Positions 34,201-42,444 are shown, counted from the stretch's first letter. The stretch is 64,000 nt of DNA from Halobacteriovorax sp. (GCA_002720865.1 PBIO01000014.1:1053793-1117792); one strand, 5' to 3'. A program made the numbers and translations. Notes: generated by a model not told the origin, from the sequence alone.

Positions 34201-34313
34201 CAACGCCAGTAGAGTCTGGACTGATGTTAGGTGATGAATCAGATATTGAAGACTTTGATCTCTATGAGCTTATAAGTAGTTCAGAATGGAAGTTTAAAAA
34301 GATCTATGAATAA
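31257..34313 (+). CDS. mcrB: McrB-like GTPase/ATPase with EVE/PUA-type recognition domains
   Basis: About 1018 aa from ATG 31257 (an upstream TTG at 31245 is less likely). Residues about 1-250 are unassigned. About 255-345 (RDTYKNMRKVMPDDIVLHFINN ... VGVSRVADY) and about 415-560 (WMIGCGVDG ... GDIVFAKIGRKKFLAAGVV) look like two EVE/PUA-type modules, which read modified bases. The McrB motor follows: GPPGTGKT at about 599, FHPNFGYENFVEGI at about 645, IIDEINRGN at about 818, and NTADRS with DAALRRRF at about 873. McrB rings translocate DNA for McrC. Escherichia coli McrB is about 460 aa, so this is an extended form. Confidence 0.88.
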   Translation: MSNTLLAEFTQKVPDLSGTNIFDFRKRQYHFCDLLKELITEVVQKPFNENTLTALIQISKNRSKDNNIEKYLGLLELPDESREKYLKEMLAVNQSDRGLTGAGKSSISPVRMMLGKGEKENSINSSTKEKYLAEGLAHFETFRELLKKASECRSFDEAVSAVKEFVDKKVPMIKEGIYSPLLCYLKPEFFPIANNGTKDYYKSLDWNGKDYISLMSFTSSLLVLFKDKNHLLLDALTRGRVKYQVHPSLKPKKPRVFIEKTYPKDGLFREMLMSPDSGDDGRDTYKNMRKVMPDDIVLHFINNNEFVGVSRVADYHDEVEASFSDAEEESTHYQVKLKDYIELDPNLPRNLLFTDENEEVLNNIRVNSGKKKIFYNKNFEMNQGAYLTDAPIELCRLISRIYEREFSKEIPYLSEAFGSHEYAGVQHWMIGCGVDGKYWDEFLERGQVTIGWEDLGDHSKFKSRDEVESKYIETYKPESRPTNDALAIWEFSHEMKEGDIVFAKIGRKKFLAAGVVKSKSVEYDATRKLHQMIQKIEWLKIKEHTYTDGGVALKTLTNINQYTRFVKNLRQIYELDKSNNEDNEMSKTSLDQLNTILFGPPGTGKTYEVRKMALDIITGGNAPEEYDQVVKEFNRFKEEGQVEFVTFHPNFGYENFVEGIFPDTENSEVLTYRRKSGVFKNICDEALKNLLNSGESNSTEVEDEFEARWRRFVDEIEDGEGSLVMKTLNGAEFLVRHTDTDGSYIFRNTTGTGHHIAKKRYFKVFKHLVETGIKEPERKDINVSSLQTYMAPILRRLFTYDDIEIARSNEERKNYVLIIDEINRGNIPAIFGELITLIEPSKRLGSSEALKLTLPLSEEDFGVPKNLYIIGTMNTADRSVEALDAALRRRFSFIPKYPENNHSMVGKVGDVDLSKMLERINKRVKVLKGDDYQIGHSYFMNISDEDSLREAFENKVIPLLNEYFYEDLKKVQMILGDSFVKSTPVESGLMLGDESDIEDFDLYELISSSEWKFKKIYE

Positions 34314-35550
34314 TTTTATTCAGGTGTTTGAACATCAGATATTAAAGGTCTACAAGGAACCATTTGATGAAAATGGTAATCGTATAGGAATAAAGGATTC
34401 TGAGTTTAAGGCCCTCCTTGGATATCACTCTAAGGTATCTGACCAGTATTTCACACCAAGTCTAAATAAGTTAAAATTCAATCACTATGTTGGAGTTATA
34501 CAGGTTGGAAAACTAATCATAGAAATTCTTCCTAAAGCTGGGAAGGTCGGAAATAAAGAGATGTGGTCAAATGCCCTTTATAAAATGATTAGGGTGGCAA
34601 AGGACTTTAGATCTAAGCGTGGTAGCCAAACCAAGTTACTTTTTAAAAATGAAAGAATCCTGGAACTCTACTTGATGGAGTATTTAAAGGAGCTTGAGGA
34701 AGTCCTCCATAGAGGTCTTCGAAAAAAGTATAGATTTAGGGACTCAAATCGAAGATCAGTTAAAGGAAAAATTCTTTTTTCAAAAGATGCTGTCATTAAT
34801 CATAGCGATAAATCGAATGTTTACTGTCACTATCAGTCCTTTGATTTCAACCATGAAATAAATCGGGTACTTTTACATGCTCTTAATCTTGTAATTTCAG
34901 TCACCAATTCACGAGAAATCATTTCAAAGGCCAAGGCTCTCAAAATTGAATTCCCAGAGAATCTTAATGATAAAATCAGTGTCGGAGCCCTATCCAAGTT
35001 AAATACAAATAGAAACACTGATTATTATGAAAAGTCATTAGTTTTGGCAAAAATGATCATTAATAATCATTCTCCAAGCCTCAAAACTGATAACAATAGT
35101 GTCATAAGTTTTCTCTTTGATATGAATCATCTCTTCGAGGAGTTCGTGTTTAAGACCCTTAAAAAGAAACTTGATGGCTATAAAGTTTACAGAAAAAGAA
35201 TCTCCTATTGGAATGGAAAACGTTTGATTCCAGACATCTTAGTTAAATCTCTAGATACAGGAGAAGTCTTTGTCATGGATACTAAATGGAAACTTCCAAA
35301 AAACTATAAACCAGACGATGCCGATTTAAGGCAAGTGTTCACTTATAATGAATATTTTGGAGCAAAGAAAGGAGCACTTCTGTATCCATTTACAGAAGGC
35401 TTTGTTGAATCTAGTGGGAAGTTTGAGGATCGGGAGCATGAGTGTCTTGTCGTCGGATTAAATTTATTTGATAAAAAGAATAAACTCAAACAAGAACTTC
35501 TTTCGAAAAAAATTATTTCACTTTTAGTAAAAAGAAAAAGGTTTGAATGA
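34306..35550 (+). CDS. mcrC: McrC-like nuclease subunit
   Basis: 414 aa. The N-terminal beta-rich domain (KLKFNHYVGVIQVGKLIIEILPKAG) contacts the McrB ring. The C-terminal PD-(D/E)XK nuclease shows PDILV at about 308 and VMDTKWK at about 325, the catalytic D and D-x-K. The start overlaps the mcrB stop by 8 bases. Together with the preceding gene this forms a modification-dependent restriction enzyme that cuts phage DNA carrying modified bases. Confidence 0.88.
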   Translation: MNNFIQVFEHQILKVYKEPFDENGNRIGIKDSEFKALLGYHSKVSDQYFTPSLNKLKFNHYVGVIQVGKLIIEILPKAGKVGNKEMWSNALYKMIRVAKDFRSKRGSQTKLLFKNERILELYLMEYLKELEEVLHRGLRKKYRFRDSNRRSVKGKILFSKDAVINHSDKSNVYCHYQSFDFNHEINRVLLHALNLVISVTNSREIISKAKALKIEFPENLNDKISVGALSKLNTNRNTDYYEKSLVLAKMIINNHSPSLKTDNNSVISFLFDMNHLFEEFVFKTLKKKLDGYKVYRKRISYWNGKRLIPDILVKSLDTGEVFVMDTKWKLPKNYKPDDADLRQVFTYNEYFGAKKGALLYPFTEGFVESSGKFEDREHECLVVGLNLFDKKNKLKQELLSKKIISLLVKRKRFE

Positions 35551-37434
35551 ATGAAGATTATTTTTGCTAAAATTCAAAAAAATAAGTGCTTATCTAGTAT
35601 GTGGATTTCATTCACTGAGGATTTTCAGGTTAAAGAAACTCAAAAAACGCTATCAATAACTTATCAAAAGAAAACTGACATGAGTCTGTATAGCCCTATT
35701 TCTTCAATCCTAGGGATAATAGGCGAAAATGGGAGTGGAAAGTCTTCGATAATTGAGAATATTTGTAGTGATTTATTATTAGATTCAAGTGAAATCTATT
35801 CTGACAATGTATATATTTTTTGGGATGAAATGAAAAAGGAGATAACTCTATTAAATTGTAACAAGGGTGTGAAATGTCTAGGGTTCTCTGCAGAGATAGT
35901 TCGTTTGCCTCAATTACCCGTGGGAGGACTCTCTCTTAATGTGTTCTATTACTCACCAATCTATAGTCCACATCAATCAGAGTCATTCTTATCTAAGGAG
36001 TTCAAGACTAATGGCAAAAATCTTGGAAATAACTATTTATACCGGGGTACGCTTGGAAAATCTAAACAAACAGATATCAAAACACAGTTCAAATTTTTAA
36101 GAGAAAATAGAAATAGCGACTTGAGTAGTGGGTTCCCTAAATATTTTGAACTGGCATGTGAGAAATTATCGCTAAGAAATTTTGACAATATACTTGTCGA
36201 CTCTATATTGGATGTGTTTGAAAATAACAGAAATAATAAATTTGAGAAATTATTTTATAAATTCACCAAAGAATACGGAAGTCTTCGGTTAAGGTTTTTT
36301 AGAGACCTCAATAGGTTTGATAAAGATTATCGGAGTCGAGAAGATTTTGTAAGAGAATATTCGAATAAAGCAATAAGTAGACACATTGATCATGAACCAC
36401 AAAATGTAAGCGACTTTTTAATGCTGCAAGTGTATAAAACTTTTTTCCAGGCACTCAAAAGGGCGAGCGTCCTAGAGAAAGCTCTGTTAATAGCGGTCCT
36501 TTTCTCTAGTGATAGAAGAACTTTCTATATGGAGCTGAACAAGTTAATGATTTTTTCTGGGAGATCTGAGAACTTTATCTCGCTAGAGGAACAGGGATTT
36601 AGCTTTAAGAAGTTTGAGAGAAGTGTAGTAAAAATACAAACTAAATTTAATAATGTTGAAAAGGTACTAACAATACTTCGAAAAAATAGTTCGTTTGATT
36701 ATGGAATGCCGCGAAAGTTTTACCCTGAAGAAGAAGAGGAGTTGTTCATTTTTCAAAATACTATATTTGAAAAATATAATCTAGAAACCTTGGGCTTCAG
36801 TATGGGATGGCAGGGAGTTAGTAGTGGTCAGATAGCTAAGTTAACACTTTTCTCGAGGTTGTATTCAGCATTTTCGTCAAATATTAAAGGCACAAGTTTT
36901 ATGATAATATTAGATGAGCCAGACATTTATTTACATCCTGAATGGCAAAGAACCTTCTTGAAAGACTTGAGAGACTTTCTCAGAAAAATAGAATCAAAAA
37001 GTAGTAAAGAAATGTCTTTCCAATTACTTCTTACAAGCCATTCTCCTCTTTTAATTGGCGATCTGAAGAAAGACTCTGTGAAGGTACTTAAACGATCTAA
37101 CCGTGGATCCACCTTGGAAGATGTCTGCGATCTAACATTTGGCTCAAATATACATACCAGCTATGCGATTACTTTTTCCTTGGATTCTACGAAAGGGGCG
37201 ATATTTGATGAGGCAATCAATAGTATATATAGACTTATTGAAGTCGGAGATGAAATTTCTCTGTCTACCCTCGAGAGCAGTATTGAGCTATTAAAAGAAA
37301 CTGGTGATGAATTAATAAGAGAATCTTTTTTAGATAGGATAAAGGAGATTAAAATTAAAGATGAAAAGCAAAATAAAATTAAAAACTTAAAAGTAGAAAT
37401 TGCTAAATTAGAGAGCGGGAATGATAACAATTGA
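35551..37434 (+). CDS. SMC/OLD-like ATPase (Septu PtuA-like)
   Basis: 627 aa. ABC-type ATPase head: Walker A GENGSGKSS at about 57, ABC signature GVSSGQIAKL at about 423, Walker B MIILDEPDIYLHP at about 450, and switch His in TSHSPLLI at about 492. A long insert (about 170-400) is probably helical. No Toprim motif is seen, so it is PtuA-like rather than OLD nuclease-like. It begins directly after the mcrC stop and overlaps the HNH gene by 14 bases. With that gene it makes the ATPase-HNH pair typical of Septu-type defence, in which the ATPase controls the nuclease. Confidence 0.82.
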   Translation: MKIIFAKIQKNKCLSSMWISFTEDFQVKETQKTLSITYQKKTDMSLYSPISSILGIIGENGSGKSSIIENICSDLLLDSSEIYSDNVYIFWDEMKKEITLLNCNKGVKCLGFSAEIVRLPQLPVGGLSLNVFYYSPIYSPHQSESFLSKEFKTNGKNLGNNYLYRGTLGKSKQTDIKTQFKFLRENRNSDLSSGFPKYFELACEKLSLRNFDNILVDSILDVFENNRNNKFEKLFYKFTKEYGSLRLRFFRDLNRFDKDYRSREDFVREYSNKAISRHIDHEPQNVSDFLMLQVYKTFFQALKRASVLEKALLIAVLFSSDRRTFYMELNKLMIFSGRSENFISLEEQGFSFKKFERSVVKIQTKFNNVEKVLTILRKNSSFDYGMPRKFYPEEEEELFIFQNTIFEKYNLETLGFSMGWQGVSSGQIAKLTLFSRLYSAFSSNIKGTSFMIILDEPDIYLHPEWQRTFLKDLRDFLRKIESKSSKEMSFQLLLTSHSPLLIGDLKKDSVKVLKRSNRGSTLEDVCDLTFGSNIHTSYAITFSLDSTKGAIFDEAINSIYRLIEVGDEISLSTLESSIELLKETGDELIRESFLDRIKEIKIKDEKQNKIKNLKVEIAKLESGNDNN

Positions 37435-38296
37435 TTTAGAGGACCCTAAAGCTGTTGAAGCATTTTATAAAAAGTCTAAGGACATTTTATTGAATAAAAT
37501 GGGGACAAAAAAATTTCGTTGTTTTTCAATGTGGCTAGAGGTGAATAGCACAAGCCTAAAGGAGCTGTTGACTGCTGATTATATGAAGTTGCTTGCATTA
37601 TTGGGACCGTTATCAACAGCGAGACCAAAGTACCCTTACAAAGACTTCAAAAACGATATGTTAAAGGCTTATCGCGCTTTATCTTCATCTAAAAATAAAA
37701 GATCATTTTCTTCATTGGATTTCGTTAATAGTGTTGGTATTAGAGTCTGTCCATATTGTAATAGAAATTTCGTGTTTAATGCGTCGTCTCGAAACCGAAC
37801 TTGCGAGCTGGATCACTTTTTTAATAAAGATGAGTTTCCCTTTTTTGCTTTGAGTTTTTTTAACTTAGTACCTTCTTGTGGACTTTGTAATAGATATAAA
37901 TCAACAAGGGAAATTGACATCTCCCCTTATGATAATAATGTTGACTGGACTTCCCATTACAAATTCAACCTTGAAATTAAAAAATCAACGATATTGTCAG
38001 TAAATGATTTTGACTTTAGATTAGAAGTTCTTTCCAAGGAGTTCTCACTAAATGCGAATTGTTTTAGACTTGAAGAGTTGTATGAATGCCATAAAGAGGA
38101 AGTTTTGGAGCTATTGAACCGAAAGCAAATATTTTGTAAATCACAGATAGATGAAATAAGGGAGAAGTATAAAGGCCTTATTCCTTCTCGAAAGCAGGCT
38201 AATAAGATTATTTTTGGTCATGGGATCGATAAGAAAAACTTACAAAAAACGCCGTTATGTAAAATGCTCTCTGATATATTTGAATCTGATGAGTGA
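37421..38296 (+). CDS. HNH nuclease, Septu PtuB-like
   Basis: 291 aa. VCPYCNRNF at about 109-117, CELDHFF at about 128, then SFFNLVPSCGLCNRYKS at about 146-162 form a zinc-HNH core with the D-H, N and Cys pairs. This layout is characteristic of PtuB and related nucleases. The start codon lies inside the ATPase gene (14-base overlap). It is the last gene of island C and would be the DNA or RNA cleaving effector of the ATPase-HNH pair. Confidence 0.85.
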   Translation: MITIDLEDPKAVEAFYKKSKDILLNKMGTKKFRCFSMWLEVNSTSLKELLTADYMKLLALLGPLSTARPKYPYKDFKNDMLKAYRALSSSKNKRSFSSLDFVNSVGIRVCPYCNRNFVFNASSRNRTCELDHFFNKDEFPFFALSFFNLVPSCGLCNRYKSTREIDISPYDNNVDWTSHYKFNLEIKKSTILSVNDFDFRLEVLSKEFSLNANCFRLEELYECHKEEVLELLNRKQIFCKSQIDEIREKYKGLIPSRKQANKIIFGHGIDKKNLQKTPLCKMLSDIFESDE

Positions 38297-38328
38297 ATAG
38301 CTTTTAGGATTATTCTTATTATTAAAAT

Positions 38329-38360
38329 AAAGAGCGCTCCTGATGGTCGCGCCCTTCTTT
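38329..38360. repeat. right copy of the terminator block bounding island C
   Basis: This block matches 29209-29240 at 29 of 32 positions. On the minus strand it forms AAGGGCGC with GCGCTCTT (one G-U pair), two bases after the stop of the minus-strand gene 38363-38791. It is therefore still a usable terminator for that gene. The original chromosome probably had one shared terminator between the ATPase gene and this convergent gene. Confidence 0.75.
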
Positions 38361-38362
38361 GA

Positions 38363-38791
38363 TTAAAGACAAAATTCATATTCGTGTTTGCGCCCATCGA
38401 TCCAGATGGTGAGTTTTTGGGTGTACTTTTGGTTTCCTTGGAGCCAGATGTAGTTTTGGGTGATGGGAAGTTTGTCGTATTGATGGCCGTGGTTTTCCTT
38501 GATGAGGGTGCCGGTGAGCTCGTTGATGAGGGAGCTTTGGCGGAAGTTTTTTAGGCGGTAGTCGATGGTTTTGAAGCCGGTGTCTCCCCAGACGTCGAGG
38601 TAGATTTCTCGGGCGATGCGGCCCCCTTGGTTTAGGCCGTAGGTGGGGGTGACTCTTGATTCTTTGTAGCTTAGGCGGATGCTTAGGTTTTCTGCCTGGA
38701 GGAGGTGATGCTTCCAGGTTCCTTGGTAGTAAGCGCTGGCGCTAGTTAGAGGGGCTAAAACTAATAGTAATAATGTGATAAGCTTTTTCAT
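38363..38791 (-). CDS. small secreted hypothetical protein
   Basis: 142 aa with a signal peptide (MKKLITLLLLVLAPLTSASA). The mature part of about 120 residues is rich in aromatic and basic residues and probably beta. It has no recognised family. Unlike the AT-rich island genes, the 3' half is GC-rich, in line with chromosomal origin. It is the first gene to the right of island C. Confidence 0.6.
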   Translation of the reverse strand: MKKLITLLLLVLAPLTSASAYYQGTWKHHLLQAENLSIRLSYKESRVTPTYGLNQGGRIAREIYLDVWGDTGFKTIDYRLKNFRQSSLINELTGTLIKENHGHQYDKLPITQNYIWLQGNQKYTQKLTIWIDGRKHEYEFCL

Positions 38792-38872
38792 ATTTTCTCC
38801 TTCGTGAGGTTTTCGTTAAGTATTTATAGGCGAGTTTTGAATCGGCCGCTTTCGATTAAAGGATAAAAAGTT

Positions 38873-39616
38873 GTGAAAAAAGGACAGGAGATTAAGGTGA
38901 GCTTTGATGATCTGGTTATCTATCATCAAAACCTTCCTAAAAAGCAGGTTAAGCCTCACTCTCATAAGGAGGCCCATGTCTTTATGCCTCTTAAGGGAGA
39001 TATCTGGATTACCCTAGGTGAGCAGCGAGTTCGCGTGACCCCAGGAAAGATGCTAGTTCTGGCCGGCGGGCAAAAACATAGCTTTGAATCTTCAAAGGAG
39101 CAGGGGGAGCGGATTGTCGCTATGGTTCCCCTGGCGATTAAGGAGACAGCGCTTCTTCCTTGTCATCATTTATTAAGGGAGCTCTTTTTCTTTTTGTTAT
39201 CTGATAAGGATTCACCCCTGGCCAAAAAAACCACGGGACTTATTAAGGGACTATTAAAGGAGATTACAGCAGAGCAGCCTTTTGGGGTTCATAACTTACA
39301 TAGTAAGGCAGAGGATGAGAGGGTTTTAAGGGCCATAGAGCTAATGGATAAGGAACTTGATGCCAGTATCTCGCAAATTGCTAAAGAGGTTGGCACCAGC
39401 GGAAAGACTCTAACGAGGCTTTTTCAAATGGAATTAGAACTAACCCCCAAGCAGGTACAAACCGCTTTTAGGATTGATCGCGCCTCAACTTTGTTAAGGA
39501 AGGGTGGCTACTCCGTAACGGACGCGGCCTTTGAAGTAGGTTTCAACAGCCTCTCTAGTTTTATCAAGGCATATCGAAACCACACCGGCAAAGTCCCATC
39601 CACTGATCGCCGATAG
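38873..39616 (+). CDS. AraC-family transcriptional regulator with cupin sensor domain
   Basis: 247 aa, start GTG. An N-terminal cupin (KPHSHKEAHVFMPLKG ... VLAGGQKHSF, about 20-65) senses a small ligand. The C-terminal AraC double HTH (about 155-247) shows SQIAKEVGTSGKTLTRLFQMEL and VTDAAFEVGFNSLSSFIKAYRNHTG. It controls transcription of an unknown target. It is divergent from the secreted-protein gene. The stop codon TAG overlaps a dispersed repeat copy. Confidence 0.88.
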   Translation: MKKGQEIKVSFDDLVIYHQNLPKKQVKPHSHKEAHVFMPLKGDIWITLGEQRVRVTPGKMLVLAGGQKHSFESSKEQGERIVAMVPLAIKETALLPCHHLLRELFFFLLSDKDSPLAKKTTGLIKGLLKEITAEQPFGVHNLHSKAEDERVLRAIELMDKELDASISQIAKEVGTSGKTLTRLFQMELELTPKQVQTAFRIDRASTLLRKGGYSVTDAAFEVGFNSLSSFIKAYRNHTGKVPSTDRR

Positions 39617-39645
39617 GTACCTGGTTACTTGTAAAAATGAAAATG
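39615..39645 (+). repeat. dispersed AGGTACCTGG repeat, copy 3
   Basis: AGGTACCTGGTTACTTG followed by TAAAAATGAAAATG. The first two bases belong to the stop codon of the AraC gene, and the tail contains the start codon of the kinase-like gene at 39637. It is in direct orientation with copy 4 at 40378, so the two bracket that gene. Confidence 0.8.
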
Positions 39646-40371
39646 TTCCTTAAAGAAAACACTAACCCAAATAGCACGTCTCTTCTAAATGAAGTGAGGG
39701 GACTTGCTGAGCTTAGAAAATTTCAGGATGTTCATAAGCTTCGCATTCCTTTGGTGGAAGAATTTACTCAGCAATTTATAAAGATGGAGAAGATTGATTC
39801 GACTTCGCCTACGAAGGAGGGCTGGATTCGTTTGGCCCAGGGGCTGGCGGCCCTTCATGGAGTGCATCAGGAGCAGTTTGGATTTGAGGAAGATAATTAT
39901 ATTGGTTTGAATAAACAGAAGAACACTCCCTGTGATGATTGGGGAGAGTTTTATTATGAGTGCCGTTTGCTCTTTCAGGTGGAGCTTATATCAAATCAAT
40001 CCGTGAAGGATGAGTTAGCTGCAATTTTAAAGTCTAAAAAATCTGAGCTTATTAAAAAGCTTAATGAGCATAATCCTTCGGCCAGTTTACTTCATGGGGA
40101 TCTATGGTCAGGCAATGTGATGTTTGATGAATCTGGACCTTGGCTTATTGACCCGGCCGTTTACTACGGGGACCGAGAAACCGATCTTGCCATGACCGAA
40201 GTCTTCGGCGGCTTTCCCCCTATCTTTTACGAGACCTACTTCTCTCTCTACAAAAAGCCTGAAGGCTATGACTATCGAAACGGCCTTTACAAGCTCTACC
40301 ATATCTTAAATCACTATAATCTTTTCGGTGATTCCTACCTCGGGCAGTTAAGGGCGCTTCTTCGATTTTAG
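39637..40371 (+). CDS. fructosamine/ketosamine-3-kinase-like protein, N-terminally truncated
   Basis: 244 aa. FLKENTN at the start corresponds to the Lys-containing strand of the kinase N-lobe. LLHGDLWSGNVMF (about 150-162) is the catalytic loop with Asp, and LIDPAVYYGDRETDLAM (about 170-186) the metal-binding segment of the fructosamine kinase family, which removes sugar adducts from proteins. Family members are about 280-290 aa. The missing 30-40 residues would include the first strands and the nucleotide-binding loop. The gene begins inside a dispersed repeat, so truncation by repeat insertion is likely. Confidence 0.75.
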   Translation: MKMFLKENTNPNSTSLLNEVRGLAELRKFQDVHKLRIPLVEEFTQQFIKMEKIDSTSPTKEGWIRLAQGLAALHGVHQEQFGFEEDNYIGLNKQKNTPCDDWGEFYYECRLLFQVELISNQSVKDELAAILKSKKSELIKKLNEHNPSASLLHGDLWSGNVMFDESGPWLIDPAVYYGDRETDLAMTEVFGGFPPIFYETYFSLYKKPEGYDYRNGLYKLYHILNHYNLFGDSYLGQLRALLRF

Positions 40372-40377
40372 GCCATT

Positions 40378-40423
40378 AGGTACCTGGCTGGCCGGGACAG
40401 GCTTACTTGCTATAGTGAAAAAT
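40378..40423 (+). repeat. dispersed AGGTACCTGG repeat, copy 4 (with 15-base insertion)
   Basis: AGGTACCTGG and TTACTTGCTATAGTG are separated by 15 extra bases (40388-40402) rich in G and C. It begins 6 bases after the kinase-like gene stop, and its right end runs into the 3' end of the next minus-strand gene. It may be a longer version of the element, or one with an insertion. Confidence 0.65.
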
Positions 40424-40688
40424 CTTGAAGATCCATATCTAGCTCAAGAACTGTTACAACAGTATTTAGATTGTACTGGAAGACAGCATAAAGTTCGCAT
40501 TCCCATTTTCTAATTTTAAAAATACCAAATCTATCCTTATCAAAATGAGAGAGTTCATAAATGCCTGAGCTTATCTCTTCATTTAGCTTGCAAAGCTCTT
40601 CACTAGATACTTCTATTTCAAATCGCTCTTTGAGTCTTCTTAAAGTGTGAGTTTTCTTTTTTTGAATGAGTTTTTCTAAATTTTTCAT
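40410..40688 (-). CDS. small hypothetical protein
   Basis: 92 aa, no signal peptide. The N-terminus is basic and helical. The C-terminal half (KDRFGIFKIRKWECELYAVFQYNLNTVVTVL) reads as a small beta sheet. The size and layout recall small toxin-like or phage-derived proteins, but no catalytic motif is recognised and no antitoxin gene is adjacent. Its last codons lie inside repeat copy 4. Confidence 0.5.
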   Translation of the reverse strand: MKNLEKLIQKKKTHTLRRLKERFEIEVSSEELCKLNEEISSGIYELSHFDKDRFGIFKIRKWECELYAVFQYNLNTVVTVLELDMDLQDFSL

Positions 40689-40726
40689 TTAGGTATCTCT
40701 AGACTTGTAGTTTACACGAGTCTTTC

Positions 40727-41557
40727 TTAAAGCTCCAGCTTCACGCGGATGGGATGATGGTCTGAGCCTTTGAAGTTGCTTAGGACTTTGGCCTCTTTGA
40801 TTATCATGCCGCGGACAAAGACATTGTCGAGGGGGTTATTGTATTTGCCGATGCGGCTGATGATGGGGGCGCGCAGGCGGTTATCTTCTTCGAAGGTGGC
40901 TTCCGTGAGGCCTGCTTCTTTAAGTGAGGATTGAAGGAAGCTGTACTTGCTTTTTGACCAGGTGTTAAAGTCGCCGGCAAAAAGGATGGGTCCTGAGTGG
41001 GAGTTGATCACGTCAAGAAGGGCGTTAATCTGTTTTTTAAAGGAGCCCAAGGTAACAAAGTTTATGCCGTGGATATTGATGACCATTAATTCTTCACCGG
41101 AAGTAGCGATATTGTATTTTGTGATGAGCGAGATCTTTGGAGTGGTAAAACCAAGTTCCCGTTTACTTCTTTGGTAGTCGACGGAGTTTGGGGAAACGGT
41201 GGAGCCAGTTGAAACACCGGTGGGGGTTCCCCGCATCTTAAAGGAGACTCCCATATGGTAGGAGTGGGGGCCTTTAGAAAGGGCGTCTTTTACTTTTTGT
41301 TTGAGGTGGGTTTCTTGAAGAAGGAGAAGGTCCGCGTCTTTAGATAGTTTTTCAAGGTCGGATGCAAAACTTTTCTTTTTGCCTTTATAAATATTCCAAA
41401 CGATGACGTTTAAGTTTTCTGGTAAGGCCATCTTTAGGGGAGTGCTGTCTTCTCTTTCTATTTTAATAATGGCGTCCACGGGTTCTTGATAGAACTTTCC
41501 ATGGGCCGTGCCTAGGGCGCAGGTGATAATGATGGCGATAAGTACCTTTAAATTCAT
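40727..41557 (-). CDS. secreted endonuclease/exonuclease/phosphatase-family protein
   Basis: 276 aa with a signal peptide (hydrophobic 4-19, cleavage near AHG). EEP fold motifs in order: NVIVWNIYKG (about 50), LLLLQETH (about 77), ILFAGDFNTW (about 193) and GSDHHPIRV (about 266), giving the metal-binding Glu, the GDFN Asp-Asn pair and the final Asp-His. It hydrolyses phosphodiesters such as DNA or phospholipid heads outside the cytoplasm. Export fits a nuclease used for prey DNA or nutrient DNA; this is inference. Confidence 0.85.
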   Translation of the reverse strand: MNLKVLIAIIITCALGTAHGKFYQEPVDAIIKIEREDSTPLKMALPENLNVIVWNIYKGKKKSFASDLEKLSKDADLLLLQETHLKQKVKDALSKGPHSYHMGVSFKMRGTPTGVSTGSTVSPNSVDYQRSKRELGFTTPKISLITKYNIATSGEELMVINIHGINFVTLGSFKKQINALLDVINSHSGPILFAGDFNTWSKSKYSFLQSSLKEAGLTEATFEEDNRLRAPIISRIGKYNNPLDNVFVRGMIIKEAKVLSNFKGSDHHPIRVKLEL

Positions 41558-41660
41558 CCCTTATTTTTGCAAATCCTAGGAAAAAAGGGCAAAAATACGA
41601 GAAATACGGTAGAAATAACATGTCAAAAACTTAGACGATATAAACCTTGGGGAAGCAATT

Positions 41661-42275
41661 ATGGGAACTTTACATCGATTTGTAGTGCAGGATAGAAGCG
41701 CGAAGATTTCTTGGACTTTAGAGGAGCTTGGAATTGCTTACGAGGTAAAGGAGCTTCAGTATAAGGAGTCCGAGCATAAGAGTGAGGAGTATTTAAGGAT
41801 TAATCCTCTTGGGCAATCGCCAGCTTATGTGGATGATATGGGTACTTTTACCGAGTCCATAGCCGCGGCCATGTATCTTGGGGATCGCTATCTTGAAAAG
41901 GGACTCGCACCGGCCTTTGACGATATAAAGGGAAGAGCGGAGTATTATTTTTGGACTAATTTTAGCGGCGCCACGATGGATAGTGTTTATCATAAATACT
42001 GGCTGCTAAAGAAGACTAATGAGGAGTACCAAAAGGATTGGACCGAGTGGACGGAAACGAAAATCGAGCAAATCTTTTCTCTATTAGAAACTAGGTTAGA
42101 GGGAAAAGAGTATTTAGTTAATAATAGTTTTTCTGTGGCAGATATCTGCGTGGCCTATGTTCTTTGGCAGGTAACGGAAGAGCCAACTTATAAAAACTAT
42201 CCTAATGTCATGAGCTATTTTGAGCGCTGTACTTCTAGGGAAGCCTGTAAAAAACTTGGTGCCTTCGCAAAATAG
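41661..42275 (+). CDS. glutathione S-transferase family protein
   Basis: 204 aa. The N-terminal thioredoxin-like domain has SAKISWTLEELGIAYEV and GQSPAYVDD with TESIAAAMYL as the glutathione-binding ES. The C-terminal domain is helical (about 90-200) with FSVADICVAYVLWQV, the conserved N-capping box region. It would conjugate glutathione to electrophiles in the cytoplasm. It is preceded by GGGGAAG at good spacing and stands alone. Confidence 0.88.
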   Translation: MGTLHRFVVQDRSAKISWTLEELGIAYEVKELQYKESEHKSEEYLRINPLGQSPAYVDDMGTFTESIAAAMYLGDRYLEKGLAPAFDDIKGRAEYYFWTNFSGATMDSVYHKYWLLKKTNEEYQKDWTEWTETKIEQIFSLLETRLEGKEYLVNNSFSVADICVAYVLWQVTEEPTYKNYPNVMSYFERCTSREACKKLGAFAK

Positions 42276-42429
42276 TACGAAAATTATTTGAATTTTTTTC
42301 ATTAGTGAAACGAGAATTTAAGGTCTTTTTTCGTTTTTAATGCGCAATCTAGAAAAATAAATCTAAAAAAGAGAATAATTATCAAGGGGTTATTAGTGAT
42401 CCCGTAAGCTAAGTTCTGCTTTAGGGCAA

Positions 42430-42444
42430 CCAACTTTATGTTGG
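42430..42444 (+). promoter_or_regulatory. hairpin overlapping the ribosome-binding site
   Basis: CCAAC (42430-42434) pairs with GTTGG (42440-42444) around TTTAT. The 3' arm shares GG with the GGAGG ribosome site of the gene at 42452, so folding could limit its translation. Confidence 0.35.
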
